64,000 nt of DNA from Bdellovibrio bacteriovorus (GTDB lineage Bacteria; Bdellovibrionota; Bdellovibrionia; Bdellovibrionales; Bdellovibrionaceae): positions 280,360 to 344,359 of the forward strand of contig NZ_LUKF01000001.1 in the NCBI RefSeq assembly GCF_001592755.1. Direction: 5' to 3'. Below the pieces are notes generated by a model. It ran no database searches and had not been told where the DNA came from. It was given only the letters and a program-made list of their open reading frames with translations. Below are positions 9,081 through 17,289 of the stretch, one piece after another (the stretch's first letter is position 1; the number at the start of each line of letters is the position of its first letter). Position numbers and translations under genes: made by a program.

Positions 9081-9103
9081 AACGTGCTAAACCCTTTCTT
9101 TGG

Positions 9104-9697
9104 TTATTTTTTAGTTCTTAAAGATTTTATATAAGTTAATGCTTGAGCAGCGGCATTTTCGAACATGTCAGGCTCCCGCTTCATTTTGGTAAGAAGCATG
9201 CCTCCCTGCATGATCGAAATGCAGAAGTCCGCCAGTGGTTCCGGTTTTGCGGATGAGACCAGCTCCCCGGCCGCTTTCTTTTCGGCAAAAAAACGAGTCA
9301 ATTGCCCACGGCTCCACTCCAAAAACAGACGCACATCCTGACGAAGAAGCTCTTGTTCATTAGAAATATCTGCTCCGATAGTGCCAATGGGACAAGAACA
9401 TTCAAATTTCACACTTTTTTGAAAATCGATATAAGTCTGGAACCAATTTTCGAGATCTTTCCAGCTTTGGATATTGTAGCCCGTCGGTGTTTGACCCGAA
9501 CGAATCACTTCGTGAAGGAACTGTAAAACAGCATGGATGAGTCCATCTTTATTGCGAAAGTAATGAGAAAACTGACTTTTCCCCGTTTCAGACTGGGCCA
9601 AGATTTGATCAATACTAGTAGCATTTACCCCCTGGCGGTGGAACAACTCTAAAGCAGCATTAATCATTCGCAAACGGGTGTCAGATTTGACGGCCAT
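9104..9697 (-). CDS. TetR/AcrR family repressor
   Basis: 197 residues. The N-terminal HTH reads MINAALELFHRQGVNATSID...GKSQFSHYFRNKDGL, the standard TetR DNA-binding helices; the C-terminal part is the ligand domain (TetR_C, YxaF/LmrA-like) with CSCPIGTIGADI. AGAGGTTTAGT precedes the ATG. The intergenic region to the divergent SRPBCC operon contains two 16-bp TGTnC-N6-GTACA palindromes (9716-9731, 9808-9823), the likely binding sites. It probably represses itself, the DoxX gene and the divergent operon. Confidence 0.88.
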   Translation of the reverse strand: MAVKSDTRLRMINAALELFHRQGVNATSIDQILAQSETGKSQFSHYFRNKDGLIHAVLQFLHEVIRSGQTPTGYNIQSWKDLENWFQTYIDFQKSVKFECSCPIGTIGADISNEQELLRQDVRLFLEWSRGQLTRFFAEKKAAGELVSSAKPEPLADFCISIMQGGMLLTKMKREPDMFENAAAQALTYIKSLRTKK

Positions 9698-9715
9698 ACT
9701 AAACCTCTATCATTC

Positions 9716-9731
9716 TGTTCTATATAGTACA
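9716..9731. promoter_or_regulatory. Probable TetR operator 1
   Basis: TGTTCTATATAGTACA, an imperfect 16-bp palindrome (one mismatched pair) 19 bp upstream of the TetR start, sharing the TGT-n-C...GTACA frame with the site at 9808. Confidence 0.6.
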
Positions 9732-9807
9732 AGATTTACATGAATTTGTGGCAAGAATTAGGATGGAAACGTCCCAAAACGAGGCTTATTCTATTCTAGA
9801 CTTGAAG

Positions 9808-9823
9808 TGTACCAATTAGTACA
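9808..9823. promoter_or_regulatory. Probable TetR operator 2
   Basis: TGTACCAATTAGTACA: 5-bp perfect arms around 6 nt, 30 bp upstream of the SRPBCC operon. Together with 9716 it makes a matched operator pair, one before each divergent gene. Confidence 0.65.
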
Positions 9824-9852
9824 GTAGAACTAAAAATGAACTGGAGGTTGTT

Positions 9853-10365
9853 ATGGAAACACATTCAGAACCTATTATCGTCACTCGCCTATTTGATGCT
9901 TCTCGCGACGATGTCTGGAAAAGCTGGACCGTCCCTGAACGAATCAAACAATGGTGGGGGCCCCACACCTTTACCGCTCCCACAGCTAAATGTGATGTCC
10001 GAGTCGGTGGCGTTTACCTCTTTGCCATGCAAGATCCCGAAAAAAAAGTTTATTGGGGCACAGGAACCTATAAAGAAGTAGTTCCTCACACCAAACTTGC
10101 CTTTACCGATTCTTTTGCGGATGAAAACGGGAACATTGTTTCTTCCGAGTACTATGGAATGCCCGGAATTCCAAAAGAGTTGTTAGTCACCGTGACGCTA
10201 GAAGAAGTAAACGGAAAAACCAAAATGACGTTGAAGCATGAAGGATTTCCCCCCGGCGAAATGGCCGATCAATGCAAAGAAGGTTGGGAACAGTCTTTTG
10301 ATAAATTCGAAAAAACACTCAATAAAGAAGAAGGGCGCAAGCAATGGCTAGACAAATCTATGTAA
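9853..10365 (+). CDS. SRPBCC (AHSA1-like) domain protein
   Basis: 170 residues. The opening IIVTRLFDASRDDVWKSWT and IKQWWGPHTFT are the hallmark of AHSA1/START-type SRPBCC proteins, a helix-grip fold with a hydrophobic ligand cavity. A GGAGGTTGTT ribosome site precedes the ATG. Its last 22 nt overlap the following VOC gene, and a second AHSA1-like gene comes third, so the three form an operon under the TetR-type operators upstream. Ligand unknown. Confidence 0.87.
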   Translation: METHSEPIIVTRLFDASRDDVWKSWTVPERIKQWWGPHTFTAPTAKCDVRVGGVYLFAMQDPEKKVYWGTGTYKEVVPHTKLAFTDSFADENGNIVSSEYYGMPGIPKELLVTVTLEEVNGKTKMTLKHEGFPPGEMADQCKEGWEQSFDKFEKTLNKEEGRKQWLDKSM

Positions 10366-10739
10366 ACTTACCGGTAAAAGATTTAAAGAAATCGATGAAC
10401 TTTTTCTCTCAGCTGGGTTTTGAATTCAATATGGATTTCACCAATGACCAAGGAGCCTGTTTAATCATTGGTGAAAATATCTATGCGATGCTTTTAGCAG
10501 AAGACTTCTTCAAAACCTTCACTAACAAACCTCTTGTCGACGCAAAGAATAGCACGGAAGTCTTAGTTTGCTTTTCAACCGACACGCGAAAACAGGTGGA
10601 TGAGTTTGTGGCTAAAGCAAAGCAAGCCGGAGGAACTGCTCCCCGCGCTTCGCAAGATCACGGATTTATGTATCAACATGGTTTCGAAGACCTTGATGGA
10701 CATATTTGGGAAGTCGTATCCTACGAACAAGCGAAATAA
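10344..10739 (+). CDS. VOC family protein (glyoxalase/bleomycin-resistance fold)
   Basis: 131 residues. RQIYVNLPVKDLKKSMNFFS followed by LGFEFNMDFTNDQGACLIIG and the C-terminal HGFEDLDGHIWEVV show the paired beta-alpha-beta-beta-beta units of the vicinal oxygen chelate fold, of the PhnB/extradiol-like branch. The final E of WEVV and the H of YQHGF are the usual metal-ligand positions. It overlaps the SRPBCC gene upstream by 22 nt and is followed 10 nt later by another SRPBCC gene. Confidence 0.88.
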   Translation: MARQIYVNLPVKDLKKSMNFFSQLGFEFNMDFTNDQGACLIIGENIYAMLLAEDFFKTFTNKPLVDAKNSTEVLVCFSTDTRKQVDEFVAKAKQAGGTAPRASQDHGFMYQHGFEDLDGHIWEVVSYEQAK

Positions 10740-10749
10740 GGAGTAGAAC

Positions 10750-11232
10750 GTGAAAGCAAAGAAGCATCCTGTAAACCCGGAACTGGATTTAGTTTTAGAA
10801 CGAGTCGTCGATGTGCCAAGACATCTTGTTTGGAAGGCGTGGACAACACCTGAACTTATGAAACAATGGTTTGCACCTCGCCCTTGGACGACGCCCCAAA
10901 TTCGCTTAGATCTTTATCCTGGCGGCGCATTTAATACCACGATGAAATCCCCCGAGGGACAAGAGTATCCAAGTCAAGGCTGTGTCTTAGAGGTTATCGA
11001 AAATGAACGTTTGGCCTTTACTTCCGCATTGAGTGAAGGCTTTCGCCCGACGGGTGAATCTTTCATGACAGCGATCATCACCCTTGAAGATCATCCTCAA
11101 GGAACAAAGTACACGGCTCACGCTGTTCACAAAAATAAAGAGGATAGAAAAACTCACGAGGACATGGGGTTTATGACGGGTTGGGGTATTTGCGTTGACC
11201 AACTGGTCGAACTGGTCAAAAAAGGAATTTAA
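10750..11232 (+). CDS. SRPBCC (AHSA1-like) domain protein
   Basis: 160 residues beginning at GTG with TAAGGAG upstream. [21 protein letters not shown] and [13 protein letters not shown] identify the AHSA1-like helix-grip fold. It is a paralogue of the gene at 9853 and is third in the same TetR-linked operon. A terminator hairpin follows the stop. Confidence 0.87.
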   Translation: MKAKKHPVNPELDLVLERVVDVPRHLVWKAWTTPELMKQWFAPRPWTTPQIRLDLYPGGAFNTTMKSPEGQEYPSQGCVLEVIENERLAFTSALSEGFRPTGESFMTAIITLEDHPQGTKYTAHAVHKNKEDRKTHEDMGFMTGWGICVDQLVELVKKGI

Positions 11233-11239
11233 GTAAATA

Positions 11240-11263
11240 AGCCGCTTGCAGAAGCGGCTTTTT
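11240..11263 (+). terminator. Intrinsic terminator of the SRPBCC-VOC-SRPBCC operon
   Basis: 8-bp stem AGCCGCTT / AAGCGGCT with loop GCAG and a following T run. Confidence 0.88.
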
Positions 11264-11265
11264 AA

Positions 11266-11751
11266 TTAGGGGATTTCTAAGATCTTTGCTCCTAACGACT
11301 CATCCATCTTACGGTTCAACTTTTTATCCATAAGTTCCACCCGGATTTCCAAAGATCCGGTGTCGACCGTAGCTTCAAGAATGTGACCGGCTACCGCCTG
11401 AAAATTTTCTCCCGCCCCGACTCCATGCGCATGCAGCGAGGGCTTTCCCTCTTCCCAGGCGATACTTCCTTTAAAACTTGCCAGTTCGATTTTTTTAAAT
11501 TCTTTAGGAACATACTCTTTCGTTTTAAAATCAAAGAATCCAAATTTTACGTTGGCAAAACCGATACCGCTGAACGTGGCACTTTTAATATTTTCTTTCT
11601 TCGCTAATTCTTCTAGATGCTTAAATACTTGATCGCCCTCGCGCAACACCATCATGTAGCCGCCACTGACCTTGATATATCTTTTCGTCGTATCCGCTTG
11701 AGCGATTTCAAACATAACTACCACCATCATTCCGAATAAGAAAAACTTCAT
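11266..11751 (-). CDS. PPC/DUF296 domain protein with signal peptide
   Basis: 161 residues. The domain at about residues 25-161 shows the DUF296 (PPC, plant-and-prokaryote conserved) pattern: YMMVLREGDQVFKHLEELA, SATFSGIGFANVKFG, and PSLHAHGVGAGENFQAVAGHI with the conserved H-x-H-x(n)-GH residues that bind metal in crystal structures. Unusually it has an N-terminal signal peptide (MKFFLFGMMVVVMFEIAQA), so it should be periplasmic rather than DNA-bound. Function unknown. Confidence 0.83.
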   Translation of the reverse strand: MKFFLFGMMVVVMFEIAQADTTKRYIKVSGGYMMVLREGDQVFKHLEELAKKENIKSATFSGIGFANVKFGFFDFKTKEYVPKEFKKIELASFKGSIAWEEGKPSLHAHGVGAGENFQAVAGHILEATVDTGSLEIRVELMDKKLNRKMDESLGAKILEIP

Positions 11752-11942
11752 TGAACTTCCGTTGATTCAGCAGATCGCTCTTGGGACGGCGGCAGACAAA
11801 GCGCCAAGTGTTGCGTGGAAAGAAAGAAAATTGAAAGACTGCAAAATAGACGCACAACCGCCTCCTTATGACAATTTCGCTAAGAATAGTGTCAGTCAGA
11901 GGCGGCATCTAGAAACATGATTTTATTTTGTAGGAAAACAGC

Positions 11943-12401
11943 TTATTTCGTAGGAATTAGTATTTCGGTCACAAGCTGCTCTTCCGGAGTCGTTTTGGGA
12001 TCATTCACGTAATTTTCAATGAAGAAGTCATCGCGCATAGGGGCCGCCGACTTTTCAAAAGAGCTAAAGATCATCCCGCAGGCCTCAGGCAGATTGGCAT
12101 AAGATCCCGTCATCGTGTAACGAGAGTATTTACCGCCTTCAAATCGCATGTACTTAAAACCGTCAGGCAGTTTTTCTGGTTTCTCTTGCACGGCGACTCC
12201 CGCACAGTAAAGCATTTGAGGCTGCACCTTATAAAGACTCATAAACCCCTTAAGCTTCATATCATTAGCAATTCCAGCCAAGCCGGCGTGCAACTCTTGC
12301 CACGCTTTGGGTGCTGTCTCTTGAAAAGGTCCGATTTTTTCTATGTAAACATAGTGTGTTACCGGCCATTGAATGATTTCTGCTTTGTCTGTCACTTTCA
12401 T
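11943..12401 (-). CDS. GyrI-like small-molecule binding domain protein
   Basis: 152 residues. VTHYVYIEKIGPFQETAPKAWQELH, KYMRFEGGKYSRYTMTGSYANLPEA and the acidic FFIENYVNDPKTTPEEQLVTEILIP tail match the GyrI-like (SHS2) domain found free or as the ligand domain of AraC/MerR regulators. It lies 12 nt downstream of the SRPBCC gene at 12414 on the same strand, forming a two-gene operon divergent from a TetR gene. No DNA-binding domain is present, so it may be a drug-binding scavenger. Confidence 0.84.
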   Translation of the reverse strand: MKVTDKAEIIQWPVTHYVYIEKIGPFQETAPKAWQELHAGLAGIANDMKLKGFMSLYKVQPQMLYCAGVAVQEKPEKLPDGFKYMRFEGGKYSRYTMTGSYANLPEACGMIFSSFEKSAAPMRDDFFIENYVNDPKTTPEEQLVTEILIPTK

Positions 12402-12413
12402 AATTGCCTCTTT

Positions 12414-12947
12414 CTAGTTTTTCGCTTCAACAAGTGCTTTTAAATTTTGAATACCTTGAACGAACTGATCACCGACCATTTTTTCAACATCGATAAAAAC
12501 ATGGACGAGCTTTCCCATAAACCCGCCGTCACCTTCCATAGACCAGGTGAATCGAGTCGCATCCCCTTCGGAGGTCAACGTGTAAGTGACTAGGTTTTCG
12601 GCGTGCATAGGTTTTATCATCGTTAATTTGAGTTCCACTGTTTCTTGAGGAGTCAGTTTCACAATTTCAATTTTTCCGGAACCGGATTGATCATTTCCTT
12701 CAAAACTCATGGTAGCGCCGACGCCGGCCTCTGGTCCCGAAAACGACTTTTTCATCGTAGGATCCGCTTTTTCATAAGGAGACCACTGGGCCCCCAACTT
12801 TAAATCACTGATATACGGATAGATTTTATCCTTGGGAGCCTGAATCAAATCGCTACGAACGTATTTGAATTTCCCCTCTCGTGTGGAAACATAACCAAGA
12901 AACGCCACCAAAAGAACCAGAACTGCTAAACCTGCGGCTTTCAACAT
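12414..12947 (-). CDS. Membrane-anchored SRPBCC family protein
   Basis: About 177 residues. One N-terminal membrane helix (LKAAGLAVLVLLVAFLGYV) is followed by a polyketide-cyclase/START-like domain: DLIQAPKDKIYPYISDLKLGAQWSPYEKADPTM and GVGATMSFEG. The protein at 28617 is a close paralogue with the same layout. The ATG at 12947 has GAGG 6 nt upstream; the ATG at 12959 adds four residues without a ribosome site. It heads an operon with the GyrI-like gene and is divergent from the TetR gene at 13036, whose operator lies between. Confidence 0.84.
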   Translation of the reverse strand: MLKAAGLAVLVLLVAFLGYVSTREGKFKYVRSDLIQAPKDKIYPYISDLKLGAQWSPYEKADPTMKKSFSGPEAGVGATMSFEGNDQSGSGKIEIVKLTPQETVELKLTMIKPMHAENLVTYTLTSEGDATRFTWSMEGDGGFMGKLVHVFIDVEKMVGDQFVQGIQNLKALVEAKN

Positions 12948-12981
12948 ATAGAACCTCATAAGTTAAATGTGAATTCAGCTT

Positions 12982-13001
12982 AACATACCAAATAGTATGT
13001 T
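12982..13001. promoter_or_regulatory. Probable TetR operator
   Basis: AACATAC-CAAATA-GTATGTT, a perfect 7-bp inverted repeat with 6-nt spacer. It overlaps the -35 element (TTGTAA, 13000-13005) of the TetR promoter and faces the divergent SRPBCC gene. Confidence 0.72.
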
Positions 13002-13028
13002 GTAAATAGTATCGAACTTTGTTAGACT
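13000..13028 (+). promoter_or_regulatory. Promoter of TetR gene, probably leaderless
   Basis: -35 TTGTAA (13000-13005), 17-bp spacer, -10 TAGACT (13023-13028), then 7 nt to the ATG at 13036. There is no ribosome-binding sequence. The same boxes and spacing precede the TetR gene at 59015. Confidence 0.6.
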
Positions 13029-13035
13029 TTTCTTT

Positions 13036-13659
13036 ATGAAAAAGAAGACCGCAGCCCCAAAAAAGACAAGAAATCTTGAAAAATCTCGAAAAGAGATCCT
13101 GGAGGCCGCTTTTCCCTTGGTTTTCGCCCGCGGGTTTCAAGGTGTCAGTATTGACGATATTGTTAATCAAACTTCCCTGACAAAAGGGGCCTTCTATCAT
13201 CAGTTCCCCACTAAGTTGGAATTGGGCTACGCCCTTGTTGATGAAGTTATTAAGCCTATGATCATCGACAGGTGGATTAAACCTTTAGAGAGCTACGAAA
13301 ATCCTTTAGAAGGAATTTTGAAGCAGATGAAAACTTTGATTGGCAAAGCTTCACCCGACGAGTTGCGATTGGGCTGTCCTTTGAATAATTTGGTACAAGA
13401 GATGGCTCCTGTCGATGCTGGTTTTCGTGACCGCTTAGAGGCTTCGTTAACTTTGTGGATTGATGAGATGGAATCTCATATCAAAAGAGCTAAGAAAGAA
13501 GGCTATCTAAAAAATGACGTCAACACTCGTCACGTCGCCCATTTCATTGTGATGACTCATGAAGGCTTTTACGGAATGCTCAAAGGCCTTCATGATCCGA
13601 AAGCCTTTGACGCCTTATTTGATTCCTTAAAAAGATACTTTCAAACTATTTCTAATTAA
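13036..13659 (+). CDS. TetR/AcrR family repressor
   Basis: 207 residues with a Lys-rich leader (KKKTAAPKKTRNLEK). The HTH reads ILEAAFPLVFARGFQGVSIDDIVNQTSLTKGAFYHQF. The C-terminal domain contains CPLNNLVQEMAPVDAGFRDRL, typical of the TetR_C YxaF/BetI-like set. It is divergent from the SRPBCC/GyrI operon, with a palindromic operator in between, and probably represses both itself and that operon. Its 3' end overlaps the convergent NmrA-like gene by 8 nt. Confidence 0.88.
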   Translation: MKKKTAAPKKTRNLEKSRKEILEAAFPLVFARGFQGVSIDDIVNQTSLTKGAFYHQFPTKLELGYALVDEVIKPMIIDRWIKPLESYENPLEGILKQMKTLIGKASPDELRLGCPLNNLVQEMAPVDAGFRDRLEASLTLWIDEMESHIKRAKKEGYLKNDVNTRHVAHFIVMTHEGFYGMLKGLHDPKAFDALFDSLKRYFQTISN

Positions 13660-14527
13660 GCAGGGCTGAGCGATTTTCACTTAGAAACTGTCTTAAAAGA
13701 ACAGGCTCTTTGTGCGCAAAATCTTTCACTGCTGTCGTTACGGATTGAAGACTTCCCTTTCTTGCGGAAGCATCAAAGGTCATAAAAACTTGCGCCCAAG
13801 CTTCTGGAAGTCCGGATTTGATAAGAGCTCCCGCAAATTCTGAATCTGAAAGATCTTGATAACGAATCGTTTTACCTAAGACCTCGCTCAAAAGTTTCAC
13901 AAGATCCTCATAACTAACAGCTTCGGAACCTGTGATATCGATGATTTTATTTTCATAGATCTCCTCCGCCAGTGCCCCCGCCGCGGCTTCGGCACAATCT
14001 GCACGACTGACGTAAGCGATTTTACCGGCGCCGGCAGAGCCGTATAAAGTACCCATCGCCACCGCACTTTTTAAAGACAATAGCAGGTTATCCATATACA
14101 GATTGTTGCGAAGGAATGTATAGGTCAGTCCACTTTCTTTAATCGCTACTTCTGTCGCATAATGATCTGGAGCTACCACGGAAGGACTGACTTCTGCCTG
14201 AGGAAGAGATGTATAAAGAATATGCTTCACTCCGGCTTTCTTGGCTGCATTGACTGCATTTTTGTGAGCCTTGATACGATCTCCAATACGATCTGTACTA
14301 ATCAATAATAAGCGGGACCCGCCTTTAAAAGCCGACTCTAGCGAGTTCACATCATCAAAGTCTGCAAAACGCACATCCACCCCTTGTTGGACCAGATCCT
14401 TCAATTTATCAGGCGTTCGCGTAGTGACGATGATGCGATTTCCTGGCACCCGCTTTAAAAGAGCTTTTAAAGTCAATTGACCTAAATTTCCGGAAGCGCC
14501 TGTAAGAATAAGTTTTCCTGAGTTCAT
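13652..14527 (-). CDS. NmrA-like NAD(P)-binding oxidoreductase (QorB/SDR5 type)
   Basis: 291 residues. The N-terminal Rossmann motif is ILTGASGNLGQLTLKALL, followed by TTRTPDKLKDL that contacts the NADP phosphate. HILYTSLPQAEVSPSVVAPDHYATEVAIKESGLTYTFLRNNLYMDNLL matches the QorB / azoreductase-like NmrA branch that reduces quinones or senses NADPH. AAAAGGAG lies just before the ATG. It is divergent from a LysR gene with a shared palindrome in the intergenic region. Confidence 0.87.
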   Translation of the reverse strand: MNSGKLILTGASGNLGQLTLKALLKRVPGNRIIVTTRTPDKLKDLVQQGVDVRFADFDDVNSLESAFKGGSRLLLISTDRIGDRIKAHKNAVNAAKKAGVKHILYTSLPQAEVSPSVVAPDHYATEVAIKESGLTYTFLRNNLYMDNLLLSLKSAVAMGTLYGSAGAGKIAYVSRADCAEAAAGALAEEIYENKIIDITGSEAVSYEDLVKLLSEVLGKTIRYQDLSDSEFAGALIKSGLPEAWAQVFMTFDASARKGSLQSVTTAVKDFAHKEPVLLRQFLSENRSALLN

Positions 14528-14598
14528 ATTTATCTCCTTTTGACACCTTCAGTATGAACTATCTTCGCGGGCACAATTAGACAGTAAAATCTGGAAAT

Positions 14599-14620
14599 AT
14601 TATGCGGATATCCGTATAAT
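14599..14620. promoter_or_regulatory. Palindromic operator with back-to-back -10 elements
   Basis: A 22-bp palindrome centred on CGGATATCCG with one mismatched pair. Its right end is TATAAT (14615-14620), 6 nt before the LysR ATG at 14627; its left end read on the minus strand is CATAAT, a possible -10 for the NmrA-like gene. One bound dimer could shut both promoters. Confidence 0.6.
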
Positions 14621-14626
14621 GTGGGA

Positions 14627-15514
14627 ATGAACTTAGATGGAATAGACGTTTTCGTAAAAGTAGTTCAAGCAGGAAGCTTCACCGCAGCGGCGAAGTTATT
14701 AAATATGCCGACGACGACTGTCAGTGGAAAAGTCGCCCAGTTAGAGCGGCGACTGGGTGTCACTTTACTTCAGCGCACCACCCGCAAACTCAATCTAACT
14801 CAGGCCGGTAGCAAGTTTTTCTCCAGATGCGTAAAAGCTTTGGAGGAAGTAGAAGCGGGCGAAAGTGAACTCACTGCGATTAAGGCAGAACCTCAAGGAC
14901 TTTTAAAAATCACTACGGTCGCGGATCTTGGGCACTCATTGATGCCGGATCTTATTCGCGGTTATTTGAAAAAATATCCCCAAATGAAGGTGGAGCTTAT
15001 TCTTACAACTCGCGTAGTGGATCTAATCGGCGAAGGAATAGACCTCGCACTCCGCACCGGCAATTTGGAGGACTCCACTCTGATAGCGAAGAAGTTTTAT
15101 AATGATGAATTGGGACTGTGGGCCTCTCCGGCTTATTTAAAAAAGAACGGCATACCAAAAGCCGTGAAAGATCTTAAGAAACACCAATTCATTAAGTTTT
15201 CTTCCAGCCCCCGGCTATTCAAAACTATGAGCGACAAAGACGCTGAAAAGCTCGTTATGCCCAGCCGAATTTTCGTCGACGACATGGAAACAATGAAGGC
15301 TTTTGTGTTGGGTGGAGATGGTATCGGCACTCTTCCCGGCACATTGGCGGACAAGGAAGAAAAGGCGGGTAAAATCGTGCGCGTCCTACCGGGATGGAGA
15401 TGGGGTGCCGCGAACTTTTATTTCGTCTATCCTCCTCAACGCTTTGTTTCTTTAAAGGTCCAAACTTTCATTGAACACGCTTTGCAAACCCGTGCAGAGC
15501 GCAAAGATCTATGA
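14627..15514 (+). CDS. LysR family transcriptional regulator
   Basis: 295 residues. N-terminal HTH: LDGIDVFVKVVQAGSFTAAAKLLNMPTTTVSGKVAQLERRLGVTLLQRTTRKLNLT. The C-terminal periplasmic-binding-like effector domain begins near residue 90 (GLLKITTVADLG). It belongs to the CrgA/DmlR-like group that often controls a divergent reductase, here the NmrA-like gene. I chose the ATG at 14627; a GTG at 14621 lies within the expected transcription start region. The TATAAT 6 nt upstream suggests a leaderless message. Confidence 0.88.
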   Translation: MNLDGIDVFVKVVQAGSFTAAAKLLNMPTTTVSGKVAQLERRLGVTLLQRTTRKLNLTQAGSKFFSRCVKALEEVEAGESELTAIKAEPQGLLKITTVADLGHSLMPDLIRGYLKKYPQMKVELILTTRVVDLIGEGIDLALRTGNLEDSTLIAKKFYNDELGLWASPAYLKKNGIPKAVKDLKKHQFIKFSSSPRLFKTMSDKDAEKLVMPSRIFVDDMETMKAFVLGGDGIGTLPGTLADKEEKAGKIVRVLPGWRWGAANFYFVYPPQRFVSLKVQTFIEHALQTRAERKDL

Positions 15515-15526
15515 TAGGTTGCAAGA

Positions 15527-15883
15527 ATGGAAAATCAAACTCACTGTCCCCAATGCAACTCAGAAAATATTTATGCCGACGGAAATTTATGGATTTGCCC
15601 TGAATGCGGGCACGAATGGAGCTCTTTTGCTGCTGCAGAGTCCACCGGCGAAAAAGTGGAAGACACAAGCATTCGCGACGCGAATGGCAACGTCCTTAGC
15701 GATGGTGACTCTATTACGGTCATCAAAGACTTAAAAGTGAAGGGGTCTTCGTTGGTGGTTAAAGTCGGTTCGAAAGCCAAAAATATACGTCTTGTTGACA
15801 GTGCCGATGGACATAATATCGCCTGTAAGATTGATGGCATTGGCGCGATCAATTTAAAGTCCGAATTCGTAAAAAAGGCTTAA
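15527..15883 (+). CDS. yjdM: YjdM/PhnA family zinc-ribbon protein
   Basis: 118 residues. Zinc ribbon with C7-x2-C10 and C24-x2-C27 (CPQC...CPECGHEW), then the PhnA C-domain: [25 protein letters not shown]. The family is named after the phn operon of E. coli but has no proven part in phosphonate use. The start lies 12 nt after the LysR stop. Length and both domains match the family exactly. Confidence 0.92.
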   Translation: MENQTHCPQCNSENIYADGNLWICPECGHEWSSFAAAESTGEKVEDTSIRDANGNVLSDGDSITVIKDLKVKGSSLVVKVGSKAKNIRLVDSADGHNIACKIDGIGAINLKSEFVKKA

Positions 15884-15957
15884 GGTCTTTTTTGCTTCTT
15901 CACGAAAATTCAGAATTTATTTTCACGGCTCGATATTTTCTATGATGATATCGGGCC

Positions 15958-17289
15958 ATGAATCACCCGTCACAAAATACCTCCTCATTTTACGGCTCTT
16001 CCCGCATTCTTCAAGAGATTGAAAAGAACGCTATTCCATTAAAAGAGAATCAGGACTTACAAGAACTCATTCAGAACATTGCCGACAAAAAAATCGTTAT
16101 GCTCGGCGAATCTAGTCACGGCACGGAGGAGTTCTATAAATGGCGGAGAATTATTTCTCAGGAACTTATTCAACGCCACGGTTTTTCATTTATTGCAGTG
16201 GAAGGTGATTGGCCGCCTAGTGCGGAATTGAATCGCTACATCCATGGAGGCACTCGCGCCAAAGCGCCTGAAGACGCCCTTAGAAGTTTTCAACGATGGC
16301 CTACTTGGATGTGGGCTAACACCGAAATCGTTCGTCTTTCCCACTGGCTGAAAGACTTTAATAAAAAAGAACGACAGAAAGTCGGTTTTTTTGGTCTGGA
16401 TGTGTATTCTCTGTTTGAATCTATCGATGAAATTATAAAACAGCTGACCAGCATTGATCCGGATCTTGCAAATCACATCCAATCGCAATACGCCTGTTTT
16501 GATCCTTTTCAAAGGGATGAAAGAACTTACGCAAGATCTCTTGTGCAGTTTCCTGAGGGTTGCGAAAAACAGGTTTTAAAAGCTTTGACCGATCTTCTGA
16601 ACGTGCGTCTGGAAAAAATGACCCGTCATTCTGAAAAATATTTCGACGCTCGACAAAACGCACGCATTGTTAAGAATGCCGAAAAATATTATCGCGCGAT
16701 GATTCAAGGGGATGAGGATTCTTGGAACGTGCGCGATCGCCACATGATAGAAACCTTGGATATTCTTTTAAATCGACACGGTGAAAACTCCAAAGCCATT
16801 GTCTGGGCACACAACACACATATTGGTGACTATCGCGCCACTCCAATGCTGACAGAGGGACAGGTGAATATCGGAGGCCTAGCACGAGAACAATGGGGCG
16901 CGGATCAAGTGACCCTTGTCGGATTCGGCACCTATCAAGGTGAAGTCATCGCTTCACATGCATGGGATGGTCCGATCCAGGTGATGCAAGTTCCGCCAGG
17001 AAGAGAAAAAAGTTATGAAGCCTATTTTCACGAAGCCTCAAAACATTTGCGCCAGGATTCGTTTTATATTTGGCTTAACAACAGCGAGGTTTTGGCCGAA
17101 ACCTATGGACACAGAGCCATCGGAGTCGTGTATGACCCCGCCCATGAGCGCTTCGGCAACTACGTGCCTTCATCTCTTTCAAAACGTTATGATGCTTTCA
17201 TATTCATAGATAAAACGACCGCTCTCACCCCTCTTAAACAAGACTTTAAGAAGGATGAAATTCCAGAGACGTGGCCACGGGGCACTTAG
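15958..17289 (+). CDS. Erythromycin esterase family hydrolase
   Basis: 443 residues, close to the 400-450 of the family. The active-site signature is [18 protein letters not shown] at about residues 44-60, giving the catalytic His and Glu region, and [10 protein letters not shown] near 80; a later [10 protein letters not shown] supplies another conserved His. Family members cleave macrolactone rings or, more often, have unknown substrates (succinoglycan biosynthesis-like branch). No signal peptide. The stop overlaps the convergent chemoreceptor gene by 4 nt. Macrolide esterase activity should not be assumed. Confidence 0.88.
   Translation: MNHPSQNTSSFYGSSRILQEIEKNAIPLKENQDLQELIQNIADKKIVMLGESSHGTEEFYKWRRIISQELIQRHGFSFIAVEGDWPPSAELNRYIHGGTRAKAPEDALRSFQRWPTWMWANTEIVRLSHWLKDFNKKERQKVGFFGLDVYSLFESIDEIIKQLTSIDPDLANHIQSQYACFDPFQRDERTYARSLVQFPEGCEKQVLKALTDLLNVRLEKMTRHSEKYFDARQNARIVKNAEKYYRAMIQGDEDSWNVRDRHMIETLDILLNRHGENSKAIVWAHNTHIGDYRATPMLTEGQVNIGGLAREQWGADQVTLVGFGTYQGEVIASHAWDGPIQVMQVPPGREKSYEAYFHEASKHLRQDSFYIWLNNSEVLAETYGHRAIGVVYDPAHERFGNYVPSSLSKRYDAFIFIDKTTALTPLKQDFKKDEIPETWPRGT

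Noticed and set aside
11752..11942. A 66-codon minus-strand frame between the PPC and GyrI-like genes.
   Set aside because: It overlaps the PPC gene's signal-peptide region, has no ribosome site and an Arg/Phe-rich shadow-like composition.
15958..17289. Macrolide resistance gene.
   Set aside because: The protein is an erythromycin esterase homologue, but most family members do not act on macrolides and there is no resistance context.
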